64,000 nucleotides of DNA from positions 22,791 through 86,790 of the forward strand of contig JAGTRT010000020.1 of assembly GCA_018261895.1 (NCBI GenBank), read 5' to 3'. Positions 56,759 through 64,000 of the stretch are shown here, piece by piece; the stretch's first letter is position 1, and each line of letters starts with the position of its first letter. Both the position numbers and the translations under genes were made by a program. The DNA comes from Pseudomonadota bacterium. GTDB lineage: Bacteria; Pseudomonadota; Gammaproteobacteria; Burkholderiales; Rhodocyclaceae. Below the pieces are notes generated by a model, which did not search any database, had not been told where the DNA came from, and was given only the letters and a program-made list of their open reading frames with translations.

Positions 56759-57225
56759 CCCTCCCGGTGGTATGGATGGTTTTTGAGAACGCTGACGGCG
56801 CGATAGAGCTGCTCGCAGAGGAGCAGGCGCGCCATGCCATGCGGCAGGGTCAGACTGGACAGGCGCAGCTTGTCGTCGGCCTGCTGCTTGAATTCTTCAT
56901 CGAGCCCGTCGGCGCCGCCGATGAGCAGCGCAACGTCGCGACCGTCCTGCATCCAGACTTCCAGCCGTTTGGCGAGCTTGAGCGTGGTCAGGTCGTCGCC
57001 CTTTTCGTCGAGGACGACGATGCGGCTGCTGCCCGGCATGGCTTCGCGGATGCGGCCCTTTTCGGCAGACAGCAGTTGTTCGCGGGTTTTCGAGCCGCGC
57101 GGCTCGGGCTTGATTTCGATGACGCTGGCCGGCAGTTCGCGCGGCATGCGTTTGAGGTACTCGGCGCAACCTTCGCTGACCCAGCCGGGCTGACGATGGC
57201 CGACGGCGAGTACGGTCAGTTTCAT
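56755..57225 (-). CDS. rlmH: 23S rRNA pseudouridine-1915 N3-methyltransferase RlmH
   Basis: A 156-residue SPOUT methyltransferase. MKLTVLAVGHRQPGWVSEGC at the N-terminus, VALLIGGADGLDEEFK (the SAM-binding knot) and LPHGMARLLLCEQLYRA near the end are the family hallmarks. It methylates pseudouridine 1915 in helix 69 of assembled 70S ribosomes. It overlaps rsfS upstream by 4 bases. Confidence 0.95.
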   Translation of the reverse strand: MKLTVLAVGHRQPGWVSEGCAEYLKRMPRELPASVIEIKPEPRGSKTREQLLSAEKGRIREAMPGSSRIVVLDEKGDDLTTLKLAKRLEVWMQDGRDVALLIGGADGLDEEFKQQADDKLRLSSLTLPHGMARLLLCEQLYRAVSVLKNHPYHREG

Positions 57226-57587
57226 TCTTCCCTGGCCTGCTCCACGGCCTTGCGACGCTGGGCGGGGGTCGCCGACCAGAGTTCCTCAAGGTTGTAATAG
57301 TGGCGGACATTGGGTTGCATGACGTGCACCACGATGTCGCCGAGGTCGACCAGCACCCATTCGCCACCGTCCTCGCCTTCGGTCGACACGACTTCGGCGC
57401 CGGCTTCCTTGACCTTTTCCTGAACGTTGTTGGCCAAGGCCTTGACCTGGCGGTTCGAGTCACCGGTGGCGATGACGATGCGATCGAACATCGAGGTCAG
57501 CTTGGTGGTGTTGATGACTTCAATATCCTTGCCCTTGATGTCTTCAAGGGCGGAAACGACGATTTTTTGCAGCTTGCGGATGTCCAT
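57222..57587 (-). CDS. rsfS: Ribosomal silencing factor RsfS
   Basis: A 121-residue protein. It binds uL14 on the 50S subunit and blocks subunit joining in starvation. VVSALEDIKGKDIEVINTTK, DRIVIATGDSNRQVKAL and WVLVDLGDIVVHVM are typical. It shares one base with nadD and four with rlmH, the usual order in proteobacteria. Confidence 0.95.
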   Translation of the reverse strand: MDIRKLQKIVVSALEDIKGKDIEVINTTKLTSMFDRIVIATGDSNRQVKALANNVQEKVKEAGAEVVSTEGEDGGEWVLVDLGDIVVHVMQPNVRHYYNLEELWSATPAQRRKAVEQAREE

Positions 57588-58240
57588 CAGGTACTTTTAT
57601 AGAGTTGGTTGCGCGCAATATAGTCGAGAACGGCATCCGGCAGCAAATAACGCGCCGACAGGTCGTTGGCCAACAGCTTGCGGATTTGCGTGGCCGAGAT
57701 GGCGAGCTGGGTCATGGCGAAGGTGGCGATTGCCCCGGCTGGCGCCCGCTTCAGGCCGGCCGCGTCGGTCAGGCGACGATCGTTGAATTCCGTCGCCAGT
57801 TCGTGCGGCAGGCTGCTGATTTCGACGGGGAAACCCGGGCGATGCGAGACGGCGACGTGGGCCAGCGCAAAGATGTCGCGCCAGCGATGCCAGCTGGCAA
57901 GTCCGGCGAAGGCATCGGCCCCGACGAGCAGGACCAGCGACTGTTCGGGCCCGAGTTCGCGACGCAGGCGTTCCAGCGTATGCACGGTGTAGCTGGGTGC
58001 GGCTGCCTCGACCTCGCTGGCATCAATTGAAAATCGGGCATTATTTCCGGTAGACCGTAAGACCATCTCCAGACGCTGCTGCGGGGTAACCTGCGGCGTG
58101 CCGCGATGCGGCGGCTGGCCGGCGGGAATCCAGCGCACCCCGCCCAGGCCAAGATGCGTGATCGCTTCCTCGGCCAGCCGGAGGTGGCCGAAATGAACGG
58201 GATCGAAGGTACCGCCGAAGAGGCCGAGTGGCTCAGACAA
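57587..58240 (-). CDS. nadD: Nicotinate-nucleotide adenylyltransferase
   Basis: A protein of about 217 residues forming nicotinic acid adenine dinucleotide in NAD synthesis. GLFGGTFDPVHFGHLRLAEE carries the nucleotide-binding HxGH-type motif, and ISATQIRKLL is the C-terminal ISST-like motif. Two starts are possible: TTG 58240, which gives the family N-terminus and overlaps the upstream stop by 8 bases, or ATG 58276, which adds 12 residues. Neither has a clear ribosome site, so translational coupling is likely. Residues near 61-71 (LRSTGNNARFS) are encoded by a divergent dispersed-repeat copy. Confidence 0.9.
   Translation of the reverse strand: MSEPLGLFGGTFDPVHFGHLRLAEEAITHLGLGGVRWIPAGQPPHRGTPQVTPQQRLEMVLRSTGNNARFSIDASEVEAAAPSYTVHTLERLRRELGPEQSLVLLVGADAFAGLASWHRWRDIFALAHVAVSHRPGFPVEISSLPHELATEFNDRRLTDAAGLKRAPAGAIATFAMTQLAISATQIRKLLANDLSARYLLPDAVLDYIARNQLYKST
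58027..58062 (-). repeat. Dispersed repeat, copy 11 (inside nadD)
   Basis: On the coding strand TTACGGTCTACCGG, then AAATAATGCCCGATTTTCAA, with one core mismatch. It is read as RSTGNNARFS, a third reading frame of the consensus. Confidence 0.65.
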
Positions 58241-59006
58241 TTTCGGAAATACCGAAGATGTCGCGGTAACAGACATAAAAGCTGGCAAAGATGGTCGGCG
58301 CAACCACCAGCACCATCGGCATGGTCACGATGGCTGCCGCGAAATTGGCGGCATCGGGAAAAACGATGAGCAGCAGGGCGAGCAGGACGCCAGGCACGAT
58401 CCCGGCGACGATCAGCAGGCCGGCGCCATAGATCAGGAATGGCCGCCAGTTCATCCAGCAGGCGACGAAACTGAAGAACAGCGAGCGGCCAAGCGTCAGG
58501 CGATGCCAGGCGGCGAGCACCGGGGCAAACCAGTAGGCCATGATGACCGGCGTCATCATGAGCATGACAAACAGGGCCGGCGCGATGAAGTCGGCGTCCT
58601 CGACCGCGGCGCGCTCGGCACGACTGCTGGCCATCATGAAACGGAACATGTCGCCGCCGTCGAACAGCGTCGACAGGCCGAGGATGCCCAGGGTACAACA
58701 CAGGTAAAGGGCCCCCATGGCGACCAGGGTGCGGGAGTTTTCCTTCAAACCGCCAAACAGCGTCTGCACGCCCACCGGCTGACCGCGTTCGACGTGCCGG
58801 GCCGCCTGCATGAGGCCGACCGACAGGCCGGGGATGACCAGCGACGCGGCAAGTGCGCCGATATACGGCAGCACGTTGAGGAAAATCACCGTCATCCAGT
58901 AGGTCAGGACCAGCATGCCGAGGACGATCGGATTGCGCCGGAAAATCGCGAAGCCGCCGAGAATCCAGCCCCAGCCGGCGGCGGGAGGGAGTGTCTGCGC
59001 GCGCAT
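58233..59006 (-). CDS. BPSS1780-type membrane protein (first paralogue)
   Basis: A 257-residue protein with six predicted membrane segments. WGWILGGFAIFRRNPIVLGMLVL marks the N-terminal part; repeated Gly/Val-rich helices follow. The family is defined in Burkholderia (BPSS1780) with no known function. It is paralogous to the gene upstream (59009), three bases away. Both precede nadD in one apparent operon. Confidence 0.78.
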   Translation of the reverse strand: MRAQTLPPAAGWGWILGGFAIFRRNPIVLGMLVLTYWMTVIFLNVLPYIGALAASLVIPGLSVGLMQAARHVERGQPVGVQTLFGGLKENSRTLVAMGALYLCCTLGILGLSTLFDGGDMFRFMMASSRAERAAVEDADFIAPALFVMLMMTPVIMAYWFAPVLAAWHRLTLGRSLFFSFVACWMNWRPFLIYGAGLLIVAGIVPGVLLALLLIVFPDAANFAAAIVTMPMVLVVAPTIFASFYVCYRDIFGISEIV

Positions 59007-59008
59007 GC

Positions 59009-59755
59009 TCAGCTACCCACGAAAATGTCGCGATAGGAGGCGTAGACCGCCCCCGAAGCCACCGGCAACAGCAGAAGCAGGCCCATGCCGACAGGCAGCA
59101 TGGCGAAGAACAGGGCAACGACCAGGAAGGTGCCGAAGATGGCCATCGGCAGGAAATTCTTGGCGCCGGCGGCAAAGCTCGCCTTCATCGCGTCGAGCGG
59201 ACGCATCTTGTGGAAGAAGACCAGCACCGGGGCGAACCAGGTAGCCATGATCACCGGCACCGACAGCACCATGACAACCAGGCCGGCCAGCATGACGCCG
59301 CCCATCGCGATGCCGAATCCGGCCACCTTGCCGGTAATACCGCCGCCGATCAGCCCACCGCTGACCAGCATGAAGGCCATGAAGGCGATGCCGAAGATGC
59401 CCATCGCGAAAAAGACGCCGACCATGACCAGTTCCCCGGCCCGCTGGCGGAAACCGGCAAAGAGATCGGCAATTTCGGGTTCTTCGCCCTCGTGAATCCG
59501 ACGGCAGAGCTTGAACATGCCGGCGCCGAAAAGCGGGACGAGAAGATGCGCGGCAATCTGCCCGAACAGCGGCACGATGGAAATGGCCATCAGCATGATC
59601 AGCAACAGGACGGTGCTGCCAATCCAGACACCGGGATTGACCATGAACATGGCCCAGCCCTGGCGCAGCCAGTCAAAACAGGCGCCGGGATCGACTTCGC
59701 GGCTATCGCCCGAAAACGGGGCGGGCGCCATCGGAAAAACAGGCGTTTCGCTCAT
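59009..59755 (-). CDS. BPSS1780-type membrane protein (second paralogue)
   Basis: A 248-residue paralogue of the downstream gene, with the same layout. The N-terminal CFDWLRQGWAMFMVNPGVWIG is followed by five to six hydrophobic segments, including GSTVLLLIMLMAISIVPLFG. The pair probably arose by duplication and may form a hetero-oligomer. No function is established. Confidence 0.78.
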   Translation of the reverse strand: MSETPVFPMAPAPFSGDSREVDPGACFDWLRQGWAMFMVNPGVWIGSTVLLLIMLMAISIVPLFGQIAAHLLVPLFGAGMFKLCRRIHEGEEPEIADLFAGFRQRAGELVMVGVFFAMGIFGIAFMAFMLVSGGLIGGGITGKVAGFGIAMGGVMLAGLVVMVLSVPVIMATWFAPVLVFFHKMRPLDAMKASFAAGAKNFLPMAIFGTFLVVALFFAMLPVGMGLLLLLPVASGAVYASYRDIFVGS

Positions 59756-59997
59756 CCTAGAAACCGCTGCTGGACGTGCGCGCTGGCGCGTTCGGGTGGG
59801 TAGCTGGGGCGAAGCGACGAGGCGGCAGGCTCATGCCTGCAACGAGGAGCGACAAAACCAGGTGCCCGCCCGGGCGTGCCAGCGGGGACGTAGCGGACTG
59901 ACCCGGCAGGAGATGGTTGGCGAAGTCGACTTCCAGTATTCATTTGTCTTCTTGAGGCAGCGAGCGGTCAGCTGCGGTTTCTAGGATCATGCGGATG
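59756..59997. other. Gap of 242 bases between thrB and the BPSS1780 pair
   Basis: No supported gene. It holds the long palindrome 59793-59872 described separately. Beyond it I see nothing clear. Confidence 0.5.
59793..59872. repeat. Long imperfect palindrome related to the element at 4144-4292
   Basis: The centre is GCAGGC-TCAT-GCCTGC (59825-59840). The outer arms CGGGTGGGTAGCTGG and CCAGGTGCCCGCCCG are also complementary. One arm reads CTGGTTTTGTCGCTCCTCG, close to CTGGTCCTTGCGTCCCCG in the element between lysA and hslR. Confidence 0.6.
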
Positions 59998-60924
59998 CTA
60001 ACGGGGCAGCGCCTCGGGAGCAAGGCGAAAACGGGTCAACAAGCGCCGAAATGCGTCGGGATTCTTGATCGTTACCACTTGCCCGGTACGCGGACGGTGC
60101 CGCACGTCCAGCCGAAGCAACCAGAAACGCAGGGCGGCAGCGCGCCGAACCGGCAACCAGGCGTCGACTTCGGCTGCCGTCAAAGGCCGGACCGACTCGT
60201 AGCCGGCAATCAGTTCGGCCACTGTCGCCGACTCGGCACACCAGTCATTGGCCGCCACAGCCAGGTCGAAGAGCAGGACGTCCTCGCCGGAAAAATAGAA
60301 GTCGAGCAGGCCGGACAGTTGATCGCCCAGCCACAGGACGTTGTCCCGGAAAAGGTCGGCATGCACCACCCCGCGCGGCAGCGCCGACCAGTCCTGCGCG
60401 GCCTGGAATTTCAGTTCGTCGTCGAGGAGGACGGCTTCATCCGGCGACAGTTTCGGCATCAGCGACTCGCCCACCCGTTGCCGCCAGGGAGCGCCGCAGG
60501 GATTGGGCGGTGCGTGCTCTATCCCCGCCACCGCCAGATGCATGCGCGCCAGCACCCGGCCGACTTCGCGGCAGTGAGCGGCCGTCGGCACCTCGATCGA
60601 CTCTCCGGGCAGGCAGCTCAACAGCGCTGCCGGCTTGCCGGCCAGCGGGCGCCAGAGTCGGCCGTCGGCACCGACAACAGGACGGGGACAAGGCAGGCCG
60701 GCCTGCGCCAGGTGCGCTTGCAGCGCCAGGTGAAATTCGAGTTCGGCCGTGCTTTCGTGCCGCTCGAACAGCGTCAGCACGTAACGGCCGCTGGCCGTCG
60801 TCACGAAAAAATTGGAGTTCTGCATGCCGGCAGCGATGCCGGCGTGGTCGATCAGTTTGCCGAGCGCGAGGGGTTCCAGCCAGGCGGCGAGTTCATCCCG
60901 CCCGACCGTGGTATAGACCGACAA
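59998..60924 (-). CDS. thrB: Homoserine kinase (ThrB type II, aminoglycoside-phosphotransferase fold)
   Basis: A 308-residue kinase phosphorylating homoserine in threonine synthesis. VYTTVGRDELAAWLEPLALG is the family N-terminus. MQNSNFFVTTASGRYVLTLFE covers the ATP loop. VVHADLFRDNVLW carries the catalytic Asp, and LLDFYFSGEDVLLFDLA carries the metal-binding DFxxA-like motif. The start is TTG at 60924. A DUF2782 gene precedes it by three bases, the arrangement common in Betaproteobacteria. Confidence 0.92.
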   Translation of the reverse strand: MSVYTTVGRDELAAWLEPLALGKLIDHAGIAAGMQNSNFFVTTASGRYVLTLFERHESTAELEFHLALQAHLAQAGLPCPRPVVGADGRLWRPLAGKPAALLSCLPGESIEVPTAAHCREVGRVLARMHLAVAGIEHAPPNPCGAPWRQRVGESLMPKLSPDEAVLLDDELKFQAAQDWSALPRGVVHADLFRDNVLWLGDQLSGLLDFYFSGEDVLLFDLAVAANDWCAESATVAELIAGYESVRPLTAAEVDAWLPVRRAAALRFWLLRLDVRHRPRTGQVVTIKNPDAFRRLLTRFRLAPEALPR

Positions 60925-60927
60925 GGC

Positions 60928-61257
60928 TTACCAGCTGTGGATAACCCACATCGGCGGCTTGACCGGACGCTGGGCAATGTCGGCCTCGACAAACTGGCCG
61001 TCACCCTGGCGATCGACCAGATAGTAGGACGGGCCGACGGCCGGGGTGACCTTGACCATGTAGAGCTTGCCCTTGACGCGGAATTCCTCGCGGGTTTCGG
61101 TTTCGCGCTTGACGATGGTGACTTGCGGCTCGAGCGCTTCGTCGAAGGCTTCCATGCCGGGCGGCGGTGGCGGCACGGCGGGCAGGGGCTGGAGGTCGCC
61201 TTTCTGCGCCCAGACGGGGAGGGCGGCAAAGAGCATGAGGGGAAGAAGGCGGCGCAT
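60928..61257 (-). CDS. DUF2782 domain-containing periplasmic protein
   Basis: A 109-residue protein with a signal peptide (MRRLLPLMLFAALPVWAQ), a Pro-rich linker (LPAVPPPPPG) and the DUF2782 core (EFRVKGKLYMVKVTPAVGPSYYLVDRQGDG). The function is unknown. It is linked to thrB. Confidence 0.85.
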   Translation of the reverse strand: MRRLLPLMLFAALPVWAQKGDLQPLPAVPPPPPGMEAFDEALEPQVTIVKRETETREEFRVKGKLYMVKVTPAVGPSYYLVDRQGDGQFVEADIAQRPVKPPMWVIHSW

Positions 61258-61287
61258 GTTCGTATCCTTGATGACGATGCGTTGATT

Positions 61288-62016
61288 TTACAGGTTGAGC
61301 AGCATCTCGTGTTCGTTCGGCAGGGGTCCGAAGGGACGCGCTTCGTAATGCTTGAAGATGGCTTCGACCACCTTTTCCGGCTCGTCGATGAGCTGGATCA
61401 GGTCGATGTCTTCACGGTCGACCATGCCTTCGGCGACCAGCCGGTCCTTGAACCAGTCGATCATGCCGCGCCAGAAATCCGAGCAGACCAGAATGAGCGG
61501 AATCTTGCGCGCCTTGCCGGTCTGAATCAGGGTCAGCGCTTCCATGAGCTCGTCGAGCGTACCGAAACCGCCGGGCATGACGACGTAGGCGCTGGCGAAG
61601 CGGACGAACATGTACTTGCGCGCGAAGAAGTGGCGGAAGGTCTGCGAGATGTCCTGGTAAGGATTGTTCTGCTGCTCGTGCGGCAGCTGGATATTCAGGC
61701 CGACCGACGGTGACTTGCCGAAGAACGCGCCCTTGTTGGCCGCCTCCATGATGCCGGGCCCGCCACCGGAGATGACCGAGAAGCCGGAATCGGACAACAG
61801 ACGCGCGGTCCGCTCGGTCAATTCGTAATAGGGGGACTCCGGCTTGACGCGGGCGCTGCCGAACATGGTCACGGCCGGCTTGATCGCGGCCAGACGCTCA
61901 GTCGCCTCGACGAACTCTGACATAATGCCGAAAATCCGCCAGGACTCGCGGGCCGTCGTGTTTTTCAAGAGGGCCTCGGTCTCGACGCCCATCACCAGCT
62001 TATCGCTCTCTGTCAC
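61288..62016 (-). CDS. LOG family protein (TIGR00730 Rossmann fold)
   Basis: A 242-residue protein of the cytokinin-riboside monophosphate phosphoribohydrolase (LOG) family. MFGSARVKPESPYYELTERTA, the GGGPGIMEAANKGAF loop and PGGFGTLDELMEALTL carry the nucleotide-binding and catalytic residues. The bacterial role is nucleotide 5'-monophosphate hydrolysis. The open frame starts at GTG 62016, only three bases from the divergent polA ATG. ATG 61992 (MGVETEALLKN) is an alternative that would leave room for regulatory sequence. Confidence 0.88.
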   Translation of the reverse strand: MTESDKLVMGVETEALLKNTTARESWRIFGIMSEFVEATERLAAIKPAVTMFGSARVKPESPYYELTERTARLLSDSGFSVISGGGPGIMEAANKGAFFGKSPSVGLNIQLPHEQQNNPYQDISQTFRHFFARKYMFVRFASAYVVMPGGFGTLDELMEALTLIQTGKARKIPLILVCSDFWRGMIDWFKDRLVAEGMVDREDIDLIQLIDEPEKVVEAIFKHYEARPFGPLPNEHEMLLNL

Positions 62017-62019
62017 CTT

Positions 62020-64000
62020 ATGCCTCTCTTATTGTTGGTGGACGGTTCGTCCTATCTTTACCGCGCTTTCCACGCCCTGCCCGATTTGCGCAACAAGGCC
62101 GGCGAGCCGACGGGCGCCATCTACGGCGTGCTGAACATGCTACGTCGTCTCGAGACCGACTACAAGGCAGACTACAAGGCGGTCGTCTTCGATGCCAAGG
62201 GCAAGACCTTCCGCGATGACTGGTATCCGGAATACAAGGCCCACCGGCCACCGATGCCCGACGACCTGGTGCAGCAGATCGAACCGCTGCACGCCGCCAT
62301 CAAGGCCGCTGGCTGGCCGCTGCTCATGGTCGATGGCGTCGAAGCCGACGACGTGATCGGCACGCTGGCGACGCAGGCCGCCGCTGAACGGATCGACACG
62401 CTGATTTCGACCGGCGACAAGGATTTGACGCAGCTCGTGAGCCCGCACGTGCGCTGGTACAACACGATGAGCAACGAATTGCTCGACGAAGCCGGTGTCG
62501 AGGCCAAGTTCGGCGTGCCGCCGGACAAGATCGTCGATTATCTGGCGCTGGTTGGTGACACCGTCGACGGTGTGCCCGGCGTCGCGAAATGCGGACCGAA
62601 GACGGCGCTCAAGTGGCTGACCCAGTACGGTTCGCTCGATGAGATCGTCGCCCATGCCGATGAAATCGGCGGCGTGGTCGGCCAAAACCTGCGCGACCAT
62701 CTCGCCTTCCTGCCGCTCGGCAAGAAACTCGTCACCGTCGCCTGCGACCTGAGCGGCCTGCCCGCCCCCAGCGCCCTGACCCAGGCTGAACGCGATACGA
62801 CCGCCCTGCGCGAACTGTATACGCGCTACCAGTTCCGCACCTGGCTGGGCGAGATCGACGGCCCGGAAGCCGCGGCGGCCGTTCCCGCCCGCGAAGGTCT
62901 GACCGCAACGCCCGTCGCCCCGGCCGCCCCCGCCGAAGTCCATTACGAAACCGTCCTGAGCTGGCCGCAATTCGATGCCTGGCTGGCCAAAATCGAGGCG
63001 GCCAAACTGACTGCGCTCGACACCGAAACGACCAGCCTCGATTCCTTCGCAGCCCGCATCGTCGGCATTTCGCTCTCGGTCAAACCGGGCGAAGCCTGCT
63101 ACATCCCGCTCGCCCACACCGCGCCCGGCGTCGCCGACCAACTGCCGCGCGACGAAGTGCTGGCCAAGCTCAAACCCTGGCTTTCCACGGTCAACCGGAA
63201 AAAAGTGCTGCAAAATGCAAAGTACGACCAGCACGTTTTTGCCAACCACGGCATCACGCTGGCCGGCATCGAACACGACACCATGCTGCAAAGCTACGTC
63301 ATCGAGTCCGACAAGGGTCATGACCTCGGCCAGTTGTGCACGCGCCACCTCGGCCTCGCCACCATCGCCTACGAAGACCTGTGCGGCAAGGGCGCCAAGC
63401 AGATCACCTTCGACCAGGTCGACATCGAACGCGCCGCCACCTACGCCGCCGAGGATTCCGACGTCACGCTACGCGTCCACAACGTCCTGCACCCGCAATT
63501 CGCCGACGAACCGGGTTTGAGCCGCATCTATCACGACATCGAAATGCCGGCCCGCCAGGTCATCTGGCAGATCGAGCGCAACGGCATCCTGATCGACGCC
63601 AACGTGCTGGCCCGGCAAAGCCACGAGATGGGCCAGAAGATCATGGCCCTCGAAGCGCAGGCCTACGAGCTGGCCGGCCAGCCCTTCAACCTCGCGTCGC
63701 CCAAGCAGCTCGCCGACATCCTGTTCGAGAAGCTCGGCCTGCCAGTCAAGAAGAAAACGCCGTCCGGTGGGCCGTCCACCGACGAGGAAGTCCTCTCCGA
63801 ACTGGCCCTCGACTACCCGCTGCCCAAGCTGCTGCTCGAACACCGCAGCCTGTCCAAGCTCAAGGGCACCTACACCGACAAGCTGCCGCGCATGGTCAAT
63901 CCGCAGACCGGGAGAGTGCATACTCACTTCTCTCAGGCTTCCGTTGTAACCGGGCGTCTGGCATCAACCGATCCCAACCTGCAGAACATCCCAGTGCGCA
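62020..64000 (+). CDS. polA: DNA polymerase I, 3' end beyond the window
   Basis: Starts MPLLLLVDGSSYLYRAFHAL and runs open to the window edge, 660 codons of an expected 900 or so. The 5' flap-nuclease domain covers residues 1 to about 290 (VVFDAKGKTFRDDWYPEYKA; VGDTVDGVPGV). The 3'-5' exonuclease domain begins near 320, with its metal-binding LDTETTSLD intact (D334, E336), so proofreading is likely. The polymerase domain starts with QTGRVHTHFSQASVVTGRL at the edge. T390-K395 (TVNRKK) is encoded by a dispersed-repeat copy just ahead of the conserved QNAKYD segment. Confidence 0.96.
   Translation, partial: MPLLLLVDGSSYLYRAFHALPDLRNKAGEPTGAIYGVLNMLRRLETDYKADYKAVVFDAKGKTFRDDWYPEYKAHRPPMPDDLVQQIEPLHAAIKAAGWPLLMVDGVEADDVIGTLATQAAAERIDTLISTGDKDLTQLVSPHVRWYNTMSNELLDEAGVEAKFGVPPDKIVDYLALVGDTVDGVPGVAKCGPKTALKWLTQYGSLDEIVAHADEIGGVVGQNLRDHLAFLPLGKKLVTVACDLSGLPAPSALTQAERDTTALRELYTRYQFRTWLGEIDGPEAAAAVPAREGLTATPVAPAAPAEVHYETVLSWPQFDAWLAKIEAAKLTALDTETTSLDSFAARIVGISLSVKPGEACYIPLAHTAPGVADQLPRDEVLAKLKPWLSTVNRKKVLQNAKYDQHVFANHGITLAGIEHDTMLQSYVIESDKGHDLGQLCTRHLGLATIAYEDLCGKGAKQITFDQVDIERAATYAAEDSDVTLRVHNVLHPQFADEPGLSRIYHDIEMPARQVIWQIERNGILIDANVLARQSHEMGQKIMALEAQAYELAGQPFNLASPKQLADILFEKLGLPVKKKTPSGGPSTDEEVLSELALDYPLPKLLLEHRSLSKLKGTYTDKLPRMVNPQTGRVHTHFSQASVVTGRLASTDPNLQNIPVR
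63185..63217 (+). repeat. Dispersed repeat, copy 12 (inside polA)
   Basis: CCACGGTCAACCGG, an A-run, then GTGCTGCAAAATGCAAA, read as STVNRKKVLQNAK. The second half diverges from the consensus where it meets the conserved QN-KYD codons. Confidence 0.8.

Overview
The window is a GC-rich chromosomal segment that looks like a betaproteobacterium of the Rhodocyclales (Dechloromonas/Azonexus type). That placement is inferred from gene content and order: an SAH riboswitch ahead of ahcY with tlyA and metF behind it, hslVU, paired BPSS1780-type membrane proteins, and the dapF-DUF484-xerC block. No rRNA operon is present to confirm it.

Layout. 1-26.65 kb is host backbone: penicillin-binding protein 1A, cyaY, lptM-lysA, hslR, an AEC transporter, hslVU, a STAS-domain protein, a zinc/manganese uptake operon (DUF2946 protein, outer-membrane protein, znuA, znuC, znuB), an rRNA methyltransferase, an unrecognised 52-residue basic protein, dapF-DUF484-xerC with xerC frameshifted as read, two lipid A acyltransferases, metK, two tandem HD-GYP proteins, and the SAM-cycle operon ahcY-tlyA-metF. 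26.6-36.44 kb is an AT-richer integrated element. It is bounded by a 14-bp direct repeat in the 3' end of metF and has a tyrosine integrase at its right end. Its cargo is a Dam-type methylase, a membrane protein and a DGQHR-domain protein, followed by an XRE regulator with a clear operator, a lipoprotein, several small unknown proteins and a DUF3631-like ATPase. 36.5-64 kb returns to backbone: three tRNAs (Lys-TTT, Lys-CTT, initiator Met), a ProQ-domain protein, dienelactone hydrolase, rng, trhP, an acyltransferase, acetoacetyl-CoA synthetase, a YdcF protein, enoyl-CoA hydratase, a three-gene Pls-type nonribosomal peptide synthetase locus, a large hybrid sensor kinase, maf-rlmH-rsfS-nadD, two membrane paralogues, thrB, a LOG-type protein and the first part of polA.

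Two signals cut across this layout. First, a dispersed repeat of about 33 bp (core CGGTCAACCGG, then an A-run, then GCCAAAA) occurs at least 12 times in the backbone, six times in each orientation. I saw no copy in the integrated element. Half the copies lie inside protein genes, including polA, nadD and tlyA, and they are read in different frames without breaking the protein. Second, two long imperfect palindromes (4144-4292 and 59793-59872) appear to belong to one hairpin family.

The best candidates for undescribed biology are the dispersed repeat, the Dam/membrane/DGQHR cargo module and the Pls-type synthetase locus. All calls were made by reading the sequence. No database search was run.
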